64,000 bases of DNA, from the NCBI GenBank assembly GCA_003222395.1, contig QHWB01000030.1:368593-432592 (forward strand). The letters run 5' to 3'. Both the position numbers and the translations under genes were made by a program. Source of the DNA: Acidobacteriota bacterium (GTDB lineage Bacteria; Acidobacteriota; Vicinamibacteria; Vicinamibacterales; CAVVIG01). A model generated the notes under the pieces. That model was not told the origin of the DNA. It ran no database searches and saw only the letters and a list, made by a program, of their open reading frames with translations. Below, one piece after another: positions 45,963 to 54,200 of this stretch (position 1 is the stretch's first letter; each line of letters starts with the position of its first letter).

Positions 45963-47462
45963 ATGAGACGCGCCGCGCCATATTCCCGTCTGTGCCTCGC
46001 GGCCGTCGTCGCTGCGGCACCGGCGTGTTCACGATCGTCGGCCGGTCAGGCGGCCGGCGTCGCGGCAGCGTCGCCCGCACCCACCTCACAAATCGCGACG
46101 CTCGATCTCGCGTACGACAAGCCGGCGATTGTCGGCGCCGTTGCACACGCGACAGCGAGCGGTCTTTCCGCCGGGAAGACCGTCGATCTCACGTGGGGCA
46201 CCGTTACCGGTGGTTGGGTCGTCGAAGACTATTACCATTTCCGTGGCAAGAAATATTCTGAGACGACGAAGCTGCTCGGACAGTTTCCCGTCGATGCGAG
46301 CGGCCGGCTGAACGCGCGCTTCGTCGTGCCCGACGACTACGGCGGCGTGCACGAAGTCATCGCGCTCGTCGACGGCAAGCCGGTCGCGCAGACCGCCCTC
46401 AACCTCACGCAAACGTTTGCGATGACGCCTGCATCAGGTCCCGTGGGAACTCCGATCGAGTTGAAGGTGACGGGACTCGGTTGGCGAACGATGGAAAGCA
46501 CCTGGGTTGTGAACTGGGACAACCAGGAGCTGGGCTTCGTGTCTGCGGCAGCGACGCGCGGATCGGCAGTGGCTCGCTTTCGCGCGACGGGGCCGGCAGG
46601 CGATCACATCGTCAAGCTGTACACGGGATGGCAAGGTCTCGGTTACCTGAATTACGAGCAGTCGCCGGTTGCGGCATTGCCGCGGCCTCAGTTCACATTT
46701 CGTACTACGCCCGGTGCGACATCCGACGTCGCGTACGCCGAGCCGTACCAGCCCCAGGCGATCCCGAAGACTGAAGCGTCGATCGCTGGAGCGCGGCTGA
46801 CGCTCACTCCGACGCAGGGTCCCGTCGGCACACGCGCCGTTCTGAAGGGCGAAGGGTTCGCGCCCGGTAAGTCGATGCGGCTGGTCTGGGAGACCTCGGT
46901 CGGGAGCCGGGTGACGGACGGCGGCTTCACGCCGCAGGAAAACGAGATTGGCGAAATCACAACCGACGTCCACGGCCGAATCGATCGGACGCTGACGATT
47001 CCGGACGACCTCGGCGGTCTGCACGGATTGGCCCTTCGCCGAGGCGACGACCTCGTCGCACGGACGCACTTCGTCATCGAGACCAGCATCATCGACGTTT
47101 CGCCGCGATCGGGACCCGCGGGGACGCCGGTCACGATCCACCTGAAGGGCGTCGGCTGGACCGAATACGACAACATCTACGTCGCGACGTACGACAATGC
47201 CTACATGGGCTACGCCTGCGGATTCAACAGTCACGGCGATGTCGTTATCAACTTCACCGCCACCGGCGAGCCGGGCGCGCATCTGATCGATCTATATCCG
47301 GGGATCTATCAGGGCCCACCGACAGAACCGCAGCAGCTGTACCGGCTGCCGCAGCTGACGTACGCCGACGATCATCCGGGCAACAAGATTCCAGCCATTC
47401 GCGTCACGTTCGACATCACGCCGTCGCCGACCGGGCGCGCGCCGACGTCCACTCGCAACTGA
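45963..47462 (+). CDS. Putative lipoprotein with TIG/IPT-like Ig repeats
   Basis: 499 residues. The start ATG 45963 is preferred over GTG 45954. The N-terminus LCLAAVVAAAPACSRSS looks like a lipoprotein signal with Cys after Ala-Pro-Ala. The mature part has about four beta-sandwich repeats, two of which open with a TIG-like motif (TPASGPVGTPIELKVTGLGW; SPRSGPAGTPVTIHLKGVGW) and a third with TPTQGPVGTRAVLKGEGFAP. Each repeat ends in a similar FRATGPAGDHIVKLYTGWQG or FTATGEPGAHLIDLYPGIYQ segment. No catalytic residues are recognised. It probably displays on the outer membrane surface or in the periplasm together with the upstream Ig-like protein. Confidence 0.78.
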   Translation: MRRAAPYSRLCLAAVVAAAPACSRSSAGQAAGVAAASPAPTSQIATLDLAYDKPAIVGAVAHATASGLSAGKTVDLTWGTVTGGWVVEDYYHFRGKKYSETTKLLGQFPVDASGRLNARFVVPDDYGGVHEVIALVDGKPVAQTALNLTQTFAMTPASGPVGTPIELKVTGLGWRTMESTWVVNWDNQELGFVSAAATRGSAVARFRATGPAGDHIVKLYTGWQGLGYLNYEQSPVAALPRPQFTFRTTPGATSDVAYAEPYQPQAIPKTEASIAGARLTLTPTQGPVGTRAVLKGEGFAPGKSMRLVWETSVGSRVTDGGFTPQENEIGEITTDVHGRIDRTLTIPDDLGGLHGLALRRGDDLVARTHFVIETSIIDVSPRSGPAGTPVTIHLKGVGWTEYDNIYVATYDNAYMGYACGFNSHGDVVINFTATGEPGAHLIDLYPGIYQGPPTEPQQLYRLPQLTYADDHPGNKIPAIRVTFDITPSPTGRAPTSTRN

Positions 47463-47484
47463 GCGTGCATCGCGAAAATCAGAC

Positions 47485-47520
47485 CTCGCCACTGCGGAGG
47501 ACGCGGAGGTTCAGAGGTAG
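47485..47520. repeat. Dispersed-repeat-like element between convergent genes
   Basis: CTCGCCACTGCGGAGGACGC followed by GGAGGTTCAGAGGT. It resembles the C-x-CTGCGGAGGACGC-x-GAGG type of dispersed intergenic repeat found in many environmental genomes. Only one copy is seen in this window, so the call rests on recollection of the pattern. Confidence 0.35.
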
Positions 47521-47608
47521 ATATTACGAAAGAGGATAATACGGAATCGGAGATCATCTTTGCACATTTCGCGGCTGCTCCGAAAGTCCGGCCGTTCGGC
47601 GTCGATCC

Positions 47609-49162
47609 CTACGAGACCACGCGCACGGCGAACCGTCTGCCCTCGGATGCGTCAGGCGCCGGGGAGGGGTCGGCGAGGTCCGGCATCGGCGCGGCGACGA
47701 ACAGCCTGCGCGCGGCTTTGGCGAGCCAGCGCGCGCGCCGAGCCGATTTCGCCACACGAGCGCTGTCCGTCGCGATGCCCGTATTGGCGTACATCTGCCG
47801 GTACAACTTCGAAATCAAGAGGAACGCGAGACGGGCGCGGAGCGATCGCACGCACGTGGAGCGCTGCCAGATCGCCGTCAGGCTGTAGAAACGGTCCCAG
47901 ACCTGTTGCGTACCACGCCGAATCGTATCTGCCGACATCGTCGGATGGGGCGTGTACACGTTCGGCCGCTGGGATGGTGGGATCAGCCAATACCTCGTGA
48001 GCGGGGTGCCGGTGGTCGTGTCCGTCTTACCGACCTGCTGCTCCCATCTGGTGAAGTCCACGGTGCCGGGAAACGGCGTGAGCATGACGAACTGGGCGAA
48101 GGACACGCCGCTTCGTTGCGCCAGGTCCGCCGTCGCATCGAACGTGTCGATGGTATCGGTCGGAAGGCCGAAGATGAACGACCCGAGTACGTGAACGCCT
48201 TCCGCGCGGAAGGCCTGCAGCCGTGCAACGAGCGCCTCGCCGGCGTCATTGAAGTTCTTGTGGACGGCCTTCAGGCCTTCGGCGGTGACGGACTCGACAC
48301 CGACGAGCGCGCCGCGGATTCTCGCCCGTCGCATCGCCGCGAGAAACGCGCGGTCCTCCGCCGCCTCCATGGTGATCTGCGTGAAGAACACCATGTCGTC
48401 GGGCAGCTGCTCGAGCCGGGCCATCAACTCGAACCGCTCGCCCCGGAGGGCCTCGAGCTCGCGGAGCCGCAACTTGTCGGCGCGGCGTTCGGCCGCCGCC
48501 AGATCCGCCTGCGTCACCGGATAGAAATTGTCATCGGCAAGAAGAATGAAGCGGAATCCTTTCCGCCTGAGCGCCACCACCTCGCTCACCACTTCGGAGA
48601 CGGGTCGTTGACGCGGTCTCTGTCCATCGGTTCGCCACACCGAACAGAACGAGCAGTGCTTCGGACAGCCGCGCACGGTCTGAACCGATCCCCACATGTA
48701 GCGGTTGTCTGGCAGCAGGTCCCACCGTGCTGACGAAAAGGCCGCGGCTTCGATGCGGCCGCCGTCGTACGACGCGTCTGGCGCCCCGCTCTCGCAGTCG
48801 GCGAGCACCTGCGGCCACACGAGATCGCCGTCCCCGCTCACTACAACGTGCGCCCCTCCGTGCTCGCGGACTTCGTCCGGGAAGAGCGTGGCGTGAATGC
48901 CGCCGAACACGACGAACGCGCCACGCATGCGGGCGCTTCGCGCCACCGCGTATCCACGGAGGGCATTGGCAGTATGAATGCCGACGCCCACCACGTCGCC
49001 CGGATCGACCTGGTTCGGGTCGAACGGCTCCAGGGTCTCGTCGACGATAATCGGTGTACCGAAGCGGGCAGGCGTCGCTGCCGCCAGCACGTACAGCCAG
49101 CGGGGAGTGATGACAGCGGTTCCGAACGAGAGGTCGCTGGGATTGACAAGGTGAACGCGCAC
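47609..49162 (-). CDS. B12-binding-domain radical SAM enzyme
   Basis: 517 residues. The N-terminal ~140 residues form the Rossmann-like cobalamin-binding-type domain (VIVDETLEPFDPNQV, VGVGIHTANALRGY, FGGIHATLFPDEV). The radical SAM core follows, with the [4Fe-4S] motif C166-x3-C170-x2-C173 (RGCPKHCSFCSVW) and GALVGVESV, SFIFGLPTDT. The C-terminal part has MLTPFPGTVDF and a basic helical tail. The layout matches class B-type methylases and related P-methyl, hopanoid and chlorophyll enzymes, but the substrate cannot be named. The canonical D-x-H-x-x-G of B12 binding is not obvious, as in many members. The start GTG 49162 with GAGGTG upstream is ten bases after the BlaI-like gene, in the same operon. 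Confidence 0.88.
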   Translation of the reverse strand: MRVHLVNPSDLSFGTAVITPRWLYVLAAATPARFGTPIIVDETLEPFDPNQVDPGDVVGVGIHTANALRGYAVARSARMRGAFVVFGGIHATLFPDEVREHGGAHVVVSGDGDLVWPQVLADCESGAPDASYDGGRIEAAAFSSARWDLLPDNRYMWGSVQTVRGCPKHCSFCSVWRTDGQRPRQRPVSEVVSEVVALRRKGFRFILLADDNFYPVTQADLAAAERRADKLRLRELEALRGERFELMARLEQLPDDMVFFTQITMEAAEDRAFLAAMRRARIRGALVGVESVTAEGLKAVHKNFNDAGEALVARLQAFRAEGVHVLGSFIFGLPTDTIDTFDATADLAQRSGVSFAQFVMLTPFPGTVDFTRWEQQVGKTDTTTGTPLTRYWLIPPSQRPNVYTPHPTMSADTIRRGTQQVWDRFYSLTAIWQRSTCVRSLRARLAFLLISKLYRQMYANTGIATDSARVAKSARRARWLAKAARRLFVAAPMPDLADPSPAPDASEGRRFAVRVVS

Positions 49163-49171
49163 GTAGACACC

Positions 49172-49570
49172 TCAGAAAGAGCGGGCGATCTTTCTCCCGA
49201 ATCGGCCGATGATTCTCTTCAGGCGCTGCAATTCTTGCGTATCAATCCGGTCGTCCTCGAGTACGTTCAGTACGAGCAGACTCGGAGAACCCTTGAACAG
49301 GCGCGTCGCGAGGTGCCTGAGCGCTCGGCGACGCGCCTGGCGTTCGTCCACGCGGGGCTGATAGATGAACGCCCTTCCGACCTTCTCGTGCGACACGTAC
49401 CCCTTCGCTTCGAGAATCCGGAGGATCGTCTGGACCGTGCTGTATGTGGCCGCCCGCTTCTTGTTCAGGACAGCGACGACGTCGGCGACCGTCGCCTCAT
49501 TTCGCTGCCATACCACGACCATCACGCGCGCTTCAGCGTCGGTCAACGCCGGCGATCGCCGACGCGGCAT
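49172..49570 (-). CDS. BlaI/MecI/CopY-family repressor
   Basis: 132 residues. A winged helix occupies the N-terminal ~75 residues (LTDAEARVMVVVWQRNEATVADVV, KRAATYSTVQTILRILEAKGYVSHEKVGRAFIYQP), followed by the dimerisation helices of Penicillinase_R. In the family such repressors are inactivated by a BlaR1-type M56 metalloprotease; no M56 gene is adjacent here, and the next gene on the strand encodes a radical SAM enzyme. AAAGGAG lies just before ATG 49570, and a perfect palindrome (49583-49600) lies upstream, probably the gene's own operator. Confidence 0.92.
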   Translation of the reverse strand: MPRRRSPALTDAEARVMVVVWQRNEATVADVVAVLNKKRAATYSTVQTILRILEAKGYVSHEKVGRAFIYQPRVDERQARRRALRHLATRLFKGSPSLLVLNVLEDDRIDTQELQRLKRIIGRFGRKIARSF

Positions 49571-49582
49571 GCGGCTCCTTTT

Positions 49583-49600
49583 CTCTTAATACTTTAAGAG
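49583..49600. promoter_or_regulatory. Palindromic operator of the BlaI-like gene
   Basis: CTCTTAA-tact-TTAAGAG is a perfect 7-bp inverted repeat with a 4-base spacer, 13 bases upstream of the BlaI-like start codon. Size and position fit an autoregulatory BlaI/MecI-type dyad, although it is not the classical TACA/TGTA sequence. Confidence 0.65.
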
Positions 49601-49630
49601 TTACAGGCGAGTGTATGACCGGCGGCCGGT

Positions 49631-50051
49631 TTAGGCAATGAAATAATTACGAATCGACCGTCCCATTTCGTATCGGCGGGATCTCACACGTGCGGAGCCA
49701 AATGGGCGCTGATGGAGAACGACGCTCAGCCGTTTTCCTGGACCGGTGATCCGGCCGCCGTCATCCAGGGTCGCGATCACGCGCGGTGACTGGCCGAACA
49801 CTCCACCGGGGTGCGGGCCGGGCCCGCTGATCATCTCGACCGACACAATCTGCCGCGCCGCTTGTTGCCAGAGTCGATCGAGTTGCGCCGTGTTCGTCGC
49901 TGAGCGCCTCGCAATCGATCGTCACAAGGAGGCCGTTCAGCGGATCGCCGTTCGCGGTCGCGACCGCCGGTCGCGTCAGTTCCGCCGCCACTCGTTGCCT
50001 GCGTCGACGAATCTCCAGGAACCGCGAGTAAGGAATGTTGGAGCCGGGCAC
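49631..50051 (-). pseudogene. Small gene of unknown function, apparently frameshifted
   Basis: GTG 50051 is preceded by a strong GGAGGTGA and opens a frame reading PGSNIPYSRFLEIRRRRQRV and GDPLNGLLVTIDCEA. Coding character then shifts to another frame near 49905-49920, which reads ARRSATNTAQLDRLWQQAA and VFGQSPRVIATLDDGGRITG and stops at 49631. The second frame is blocked upstream by TGA at 49922-49924. Joined, the two give a plausible ~140-residue protein; alone, neither does. A frameshift mutation, a sequencing error or recoding are all possible. It follows the small membrane-protein gene by 36 bases. Confidence 0.45.
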
Positions 50052-50087
50052 TAGCTCACCTCCGAATTCGTTCGACCGCAATCGCGC

Positions 50088-50309
50088 TCACCGGCCGTCT
50101 TTTGTCTCGACCGCATGGAGAATCTCCGCCACGGTCGGCGACGACGTACCCTTGAGAGCCGCCATGACGGCCGCGGGCGCCGCGCCGAGCGCGAGCAGAA
50201 GCGACGTGGTCGAGAGGTTTGCGCCCATCGACACGCTGACCGCCACAATGACCGCAAGGATCGCGATCCAGCCGCCGATCAGCCACGTCCGAAAAGCAAT
50301 GTTCAACAT
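50088..50309 (-). CDS. Small two-helix membrane protein
   Basis: 73 residues. ATG 50309 has one of the best ribosome binding sites in the window (GAAGGAGGG, plus-strand complement at 50318-50326). Two hydrophobic helices (TWLIGGWIAILAVIVAVSV; LSTTSLLLALGAAPAAVMAAL) are followed by a short polar tail (SPTVAEILHAVETKDGR). No family can be named with confidence. The gene probably shares a transcript with the frameshifted gene downstream. Confidence 0.68.
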   Translation of the reverse strand: MLNIAFRTWLIGGWIAILAVIVAVSVSMGANLSTTSLLLALGAAPAAVMAALKGTSSPTVAEILHAVETKDGR

Positions 50310-50503
50310 GATGTCGACCCTCCTTCGGGTCCGTCTTGACGCCGTGGGGATGCGATGAGCGCGCGGAACTGTTCGCGTTCGAGCGCCTGCCAGCCAGAGA
50401 CGCCTGCGGGGCGCCGCGGTTTCGCGGTGCGATCAGCCACCAATCGCGGTCGCTTCGCTGCGCGGACGTGTGCCGGGCGACGGACGTTCGACGGATCGTT
50501 CAT
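50303..50503 (-). CDS. Possible small basic protein upstream of the two-helix protein
   Basis: A 66-codon frame from ATG 50503 whose TGA (50305-50303) overlaps the next start by seven bases. Codon third positions are mostly G or C, and the protein is rich in Arg and Pro with one Trp (VSGWQALEREQFRALI). No ribosome binding site is evident. It could equally be a chance frame. Confidence 0.3.
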   Translation of the reverse strand: MNDPSNVRRPAHVRAAKRPRLVADRTAKPRRPAGVSGWQALEREQFRALIASPRRQDGPEGGSTSC

Positions 50504-50747
50504 GTGCGCTCCGATGGGTGGCCGAAATGGGCCTGTCGGCGCGCACCCGCGAAAAGACGGGGCACTGCTCGAACGCTGGCGGGCTCAGTGCGGTGTTGCA
50601 ACATCACTATACAGGAATCGACGCTGCCGTGTATTTGCCGCGGGAACCCAGCCGTCGCAGCGTATACTTGACGCTTCACACCGCTTTCCTGAGCCCTGCG
50701 GCCACGTCGGCCCCCAGCTCTCACCAAAGCATGTTGCTGGAGAGCCG
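50504..50747. other. Intergenic stretch, nothing recognised
   Basis: Between divergent small genes. Frames here look like noise. It must hold the promoters of both directions, but no -35/-10 pair stands out. Confidence 0.35.
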
Positions 50748-50948
50748 ATGAAAAGTTTCTCGACCCCTTCGCCACCCCCGCCTGCGGGCGTCATCCCCAC
50801 ATCGTGTCCGGCGTGCCAGTCGTCGACGATCGTCACGACCGCAAAGAGCCCGGATGCCGACAGCTACTGGCGGTGCGAGCACTGCGGCGAAGTCTGGAAC
50901 GCGTCGCGCTCGCAGACGGACCGGTATCGTGGGCGCCGATTGCGGTGA
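50748..50948 (+). CDS. Small zinc-ribbon protein
   Basis: 66 residues from ATG 50748, with GGAGAG upstream. Two Cys pairs (TSCPACQSST and WRCEHCGEVWN) form a zinc ribbon of the C-x2-C/C-x2-C type, with SPDADSYWRC between them. The tail is basic (RYRGRRLR). It could bind nucleic acid or another protein; there is no further evidence. The upstream part of the longer frame (from 50355) lacks coding character and is left out. Confidence 0.7.
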   Translation: MKSFSTPSPPPPAGVIPTSCPACQSSTIVTTAKSPDADSYWRCEHCGEVWNASRSQTDRYRGRRLR

Positions 50949-51249
50949 CGCGGCCGCGTCGCCGCGGCAATCGCGGTCGCCGCGCCTCTCGCGTATGTCC
51001 TGCTGTCCTCGTGACGTCGTGATTTCGTGGATGTGGAGCCGTCACGCGTCCTTGATCGAGAAACCGCCGCGCGCCGAGCACCGACCGGCTCGAGGAGCGT
51101 AAGACACAAGGCGCCGGAAGAGCGCGCCTAGGACGTCATCGCGAAGCCGAACCGTGAGGACGACACATGGGTTGGCGCCTCCGAGTTACCATCATGCATG
51201 AACGCCGGAAGGCCAACGCGGCTGTGGGCGCAACCGGGACCTGCCATCA
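50949..51249. other. Intergenic stretch, nothing recognised
   Basis: 301 bases between the zinc-ribbon gene and the glucan synthase gene. GC-rich, with only short imperfect hairpins and no supported gene or promoter. Confidence 0.35.
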
Positions 51250-54200
51250 ATGGGTGACGCCGGCGTCCCCCGTCCGACGCCAGGGGCGATCGAGCTCCTT
51301 GGAATTGAACCGCTCGAAGAGTACGCGAGGCGGCTGGCCGCCCTGCTCACCGTTTCCTCGCGCGGGCGCGGTAACAGCCGCGCGCACCTGAAGCGACTGC
51401 GCCAACATACGCGCACGCTTCGACAGGTCTACACGTCGCTGGCCGACGACGCGAAGCGCGGAGAGCCGTCGTCGCCTGCGGCCGAGTGGCTGCTCGACAA
51501 CTTCCACATCGTTCTCGCCGCGCTCCGCGATATCCATCACGATCTGCCGCCCGCGTTCTTTCGGCGGCTCCCGCGGATCGCTGCCGACGAGTTCGCGGGC
51601 CTGCCGCGCATCTACGCGATGGCGCTCGAGCTGATTCGGTGCAGCGCCGGACGTCTCGACTCGCAGCGCCTGCACCGATTCGTCACGGCGTTCCAGTCGA
51701 TTACGCCCCTGACAATGGGCGAGCTCTGGGCGTGGCCGTCGGCGTTGAAGCTGGCGCTGGTGGAACACCTGCGCACGAGGGCGGACATCCTCGCGACGAG
51801 TCGCGCCCACCGCTTCGACGCGGATCGACTGGTGGACGCGCTCGAGACACCCGCACACGTGCGCGATCGCTGGCCGTCTCACGTGCATCCGGCGTTCGTC
51901 ATCCGCCTGCTTCAGCGGTCGCGCGAACGCGAGACTGCGGCGCCGCTGCGCCACGAGCTCGATGCGGCACTGGCCTCGCGCGGTCAGACGATTGAGGACG
52001 CCATCCGTTCGGAGGCGCGGCATCAGGCGGCCGAACAGGCCTTCATGGCGAACCTGATTGGAAGCCTCCGACTCGTCTCGTCGTTCGACTGGAGCGAGTT
52101 CTTCGAGAGCGTCAGTTTGGTCGAGCAGGTCCTCCAACGCGATCCGGTCGCCGTGTACGGACGCATGGATTTCGCCAGCCGCGACCGGTACCGGCACGCC
52201 GTCGAAGAGCTGGCCGAGCCCACGGGCGATGCCCAGGTGCGCGTCGCGCTGAAGAGCGTCGAACGCGCTCGGCAGATCGCGGAACGCACGCCCGATGCCC
52301 GCGAGGCGCACGTCGGCTATTACCTGATCGGCGAGGGCCGCCGACAGTTCGAACAGGGCATCGGATGGGAGCCGGGACTGGCAGTGGATCTGCGGCGCGC
52401 GTTCTTCCGGCACGCCACGGCGGGGTATCTGGGCACCATTGCCCTCGGCACGTCAGCGCTCGTCGCCGTCGCTCTCGCCTACGCTCGTGCGCACGGGTGG
52501 CGCTGGCCGATCCTGATGGTCGTCGCGCTGCTGACGCTCGTGCCAACGAGCGAACTGACGATCCAGATTCTTCAACGGCTCATCAGCCGCTTCATCCCGC
52601 CGCGACGCCTCGCCCGCCTCGACCTCGTCCGGATTCCGGAATCGGCCCGCACCATGGTGATCATCCCGACGATTCTCGACAGCGTCGAGCGTGCGCGGGA
52701 CCTCGTGGCGCACATCGAAGTGCAGGCGCTCGGCAACCTCGATTCGCATATTGACTTCGCCATTCTCAGCGACTTCAAGGACGCCGATGCGAAGAGTCTC
52801 CCGCTCGATGCGGAGATTCTCGCGGCGGCTGCCGACGGCATCAGGACGCTCAACGCGAAACATGGCAACGGCGGCCCGGACCGTTTCTTCCTGTTCCACC
52901 GCACGCGTCAATGGAACGAGCACGAAGGCCTCTGGATGGGATGGGAGCGCAAGCGGGGCAAGATCGAAGAATTCAACCGGCTGCTCCGCGGCGCAACCGA
53001 CACCAGCTTCGTGCTGACCGTCGGCGACGCCGCGATCCTGCCGCAGGTGCGGTACTGCATCACGCTCGACAGCGACACGCGTCTGCCCAGGGATGTCGCG
53101 CGACAATTGATCGGCATCATCACGCATCCGCTGAATCGGCCAGTGTTCGACCCGGCCGTCGGCCGCGTCACGAAGGGGTACGGGATCCTCCAGCCTCGCG
53201 TGAGCGTCACGTTCACGAGCGCCGCTGGTTCGCTCTTCGCGCGGTTGTACGCCGGCCACACCGGCGTGGATCCGTACACGACGGCGGTGTCGGACACCTA
53301 CCAGGATGTGTTTGCCGAAGGCATCTTCACGGGAAAGGGTCTGTACGATGTCGACGCGTTCACCGCGGCGCTCGAGGACTCGGTGCCGGAAAACGCGTTG
53401 CTGTCGCACGACCTGTTCGAAGGACTGCACGCGCGGGTCGCTCTCGTATCGGACGTCGAGCTGGTCGATGAATATCCGTCGAGCGTGCTCGCGCACGCGC
53501 GACGGCAGAACCGATGGATCCGCGGCGACTGGCAGATCCTTCTGTGGCTGTTCCCGTTCGTCCCGACGCGCCACGGCATCAAACGCAATTCGTTCCCGCT
53601 GATCTCGCGTTGGAAGATCCTCGACAATCTCCGCCGCAGCCTCGTCGCGCCGATGCTGCTCGCACTCCTCGTCGCCGGCTGGATCGTCCTGCCGGGCGCT
53701 CACTGGTTCTGGACCGCGACCGTGCTGGCCGTGATGGCGGCGCAGCTGCTGCCCCTGGTTGCGCAGATGCTCGTCGGGCCGCGCAAGGCGCAATCCTTCC
53801 CGGTGTTCTGGCGCAACCTCCGGGCGGACTCGGCGATTGCGCTCGCGCAGATCGTCCTCGGCGTCACGTTTCTCGCGTATCACGCCTGGGACACGGCGCA
53901 CGCCATCGTCTTGACGCTGATCCGGCTGACGATTACGAGGCGACGTCTCCTCGAATGGGAAACAGCCGCCGCCGCAGCGGCGCGGGCGGCCGGCATCGTC
54001 GGCGGCCGCGCACTGCTCGGATTCGTCGACGACATGATCGCCAGCCCCATCATCGCCGCGGTCGTGGCGCTGCTCGTCTCGATCGCTCACCCGGAGGCCC
54101 TGTCCTCGGCACTGCCGTTCGTGGGACTGTGGGCGATCGCGCCCGGTGTCGCGTACTGGCTGAGCCTGCCGGTGGGGCCGCGCGAGCGGCCACTCACCGA

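Noticed and set aside
50355-50747. N-terminal extension of the zinc-ribbon gene
   Set aside because: The translation is compositionally unlike the zinc-ribbon part, and ATG 50748 has its own GGAGAG site.
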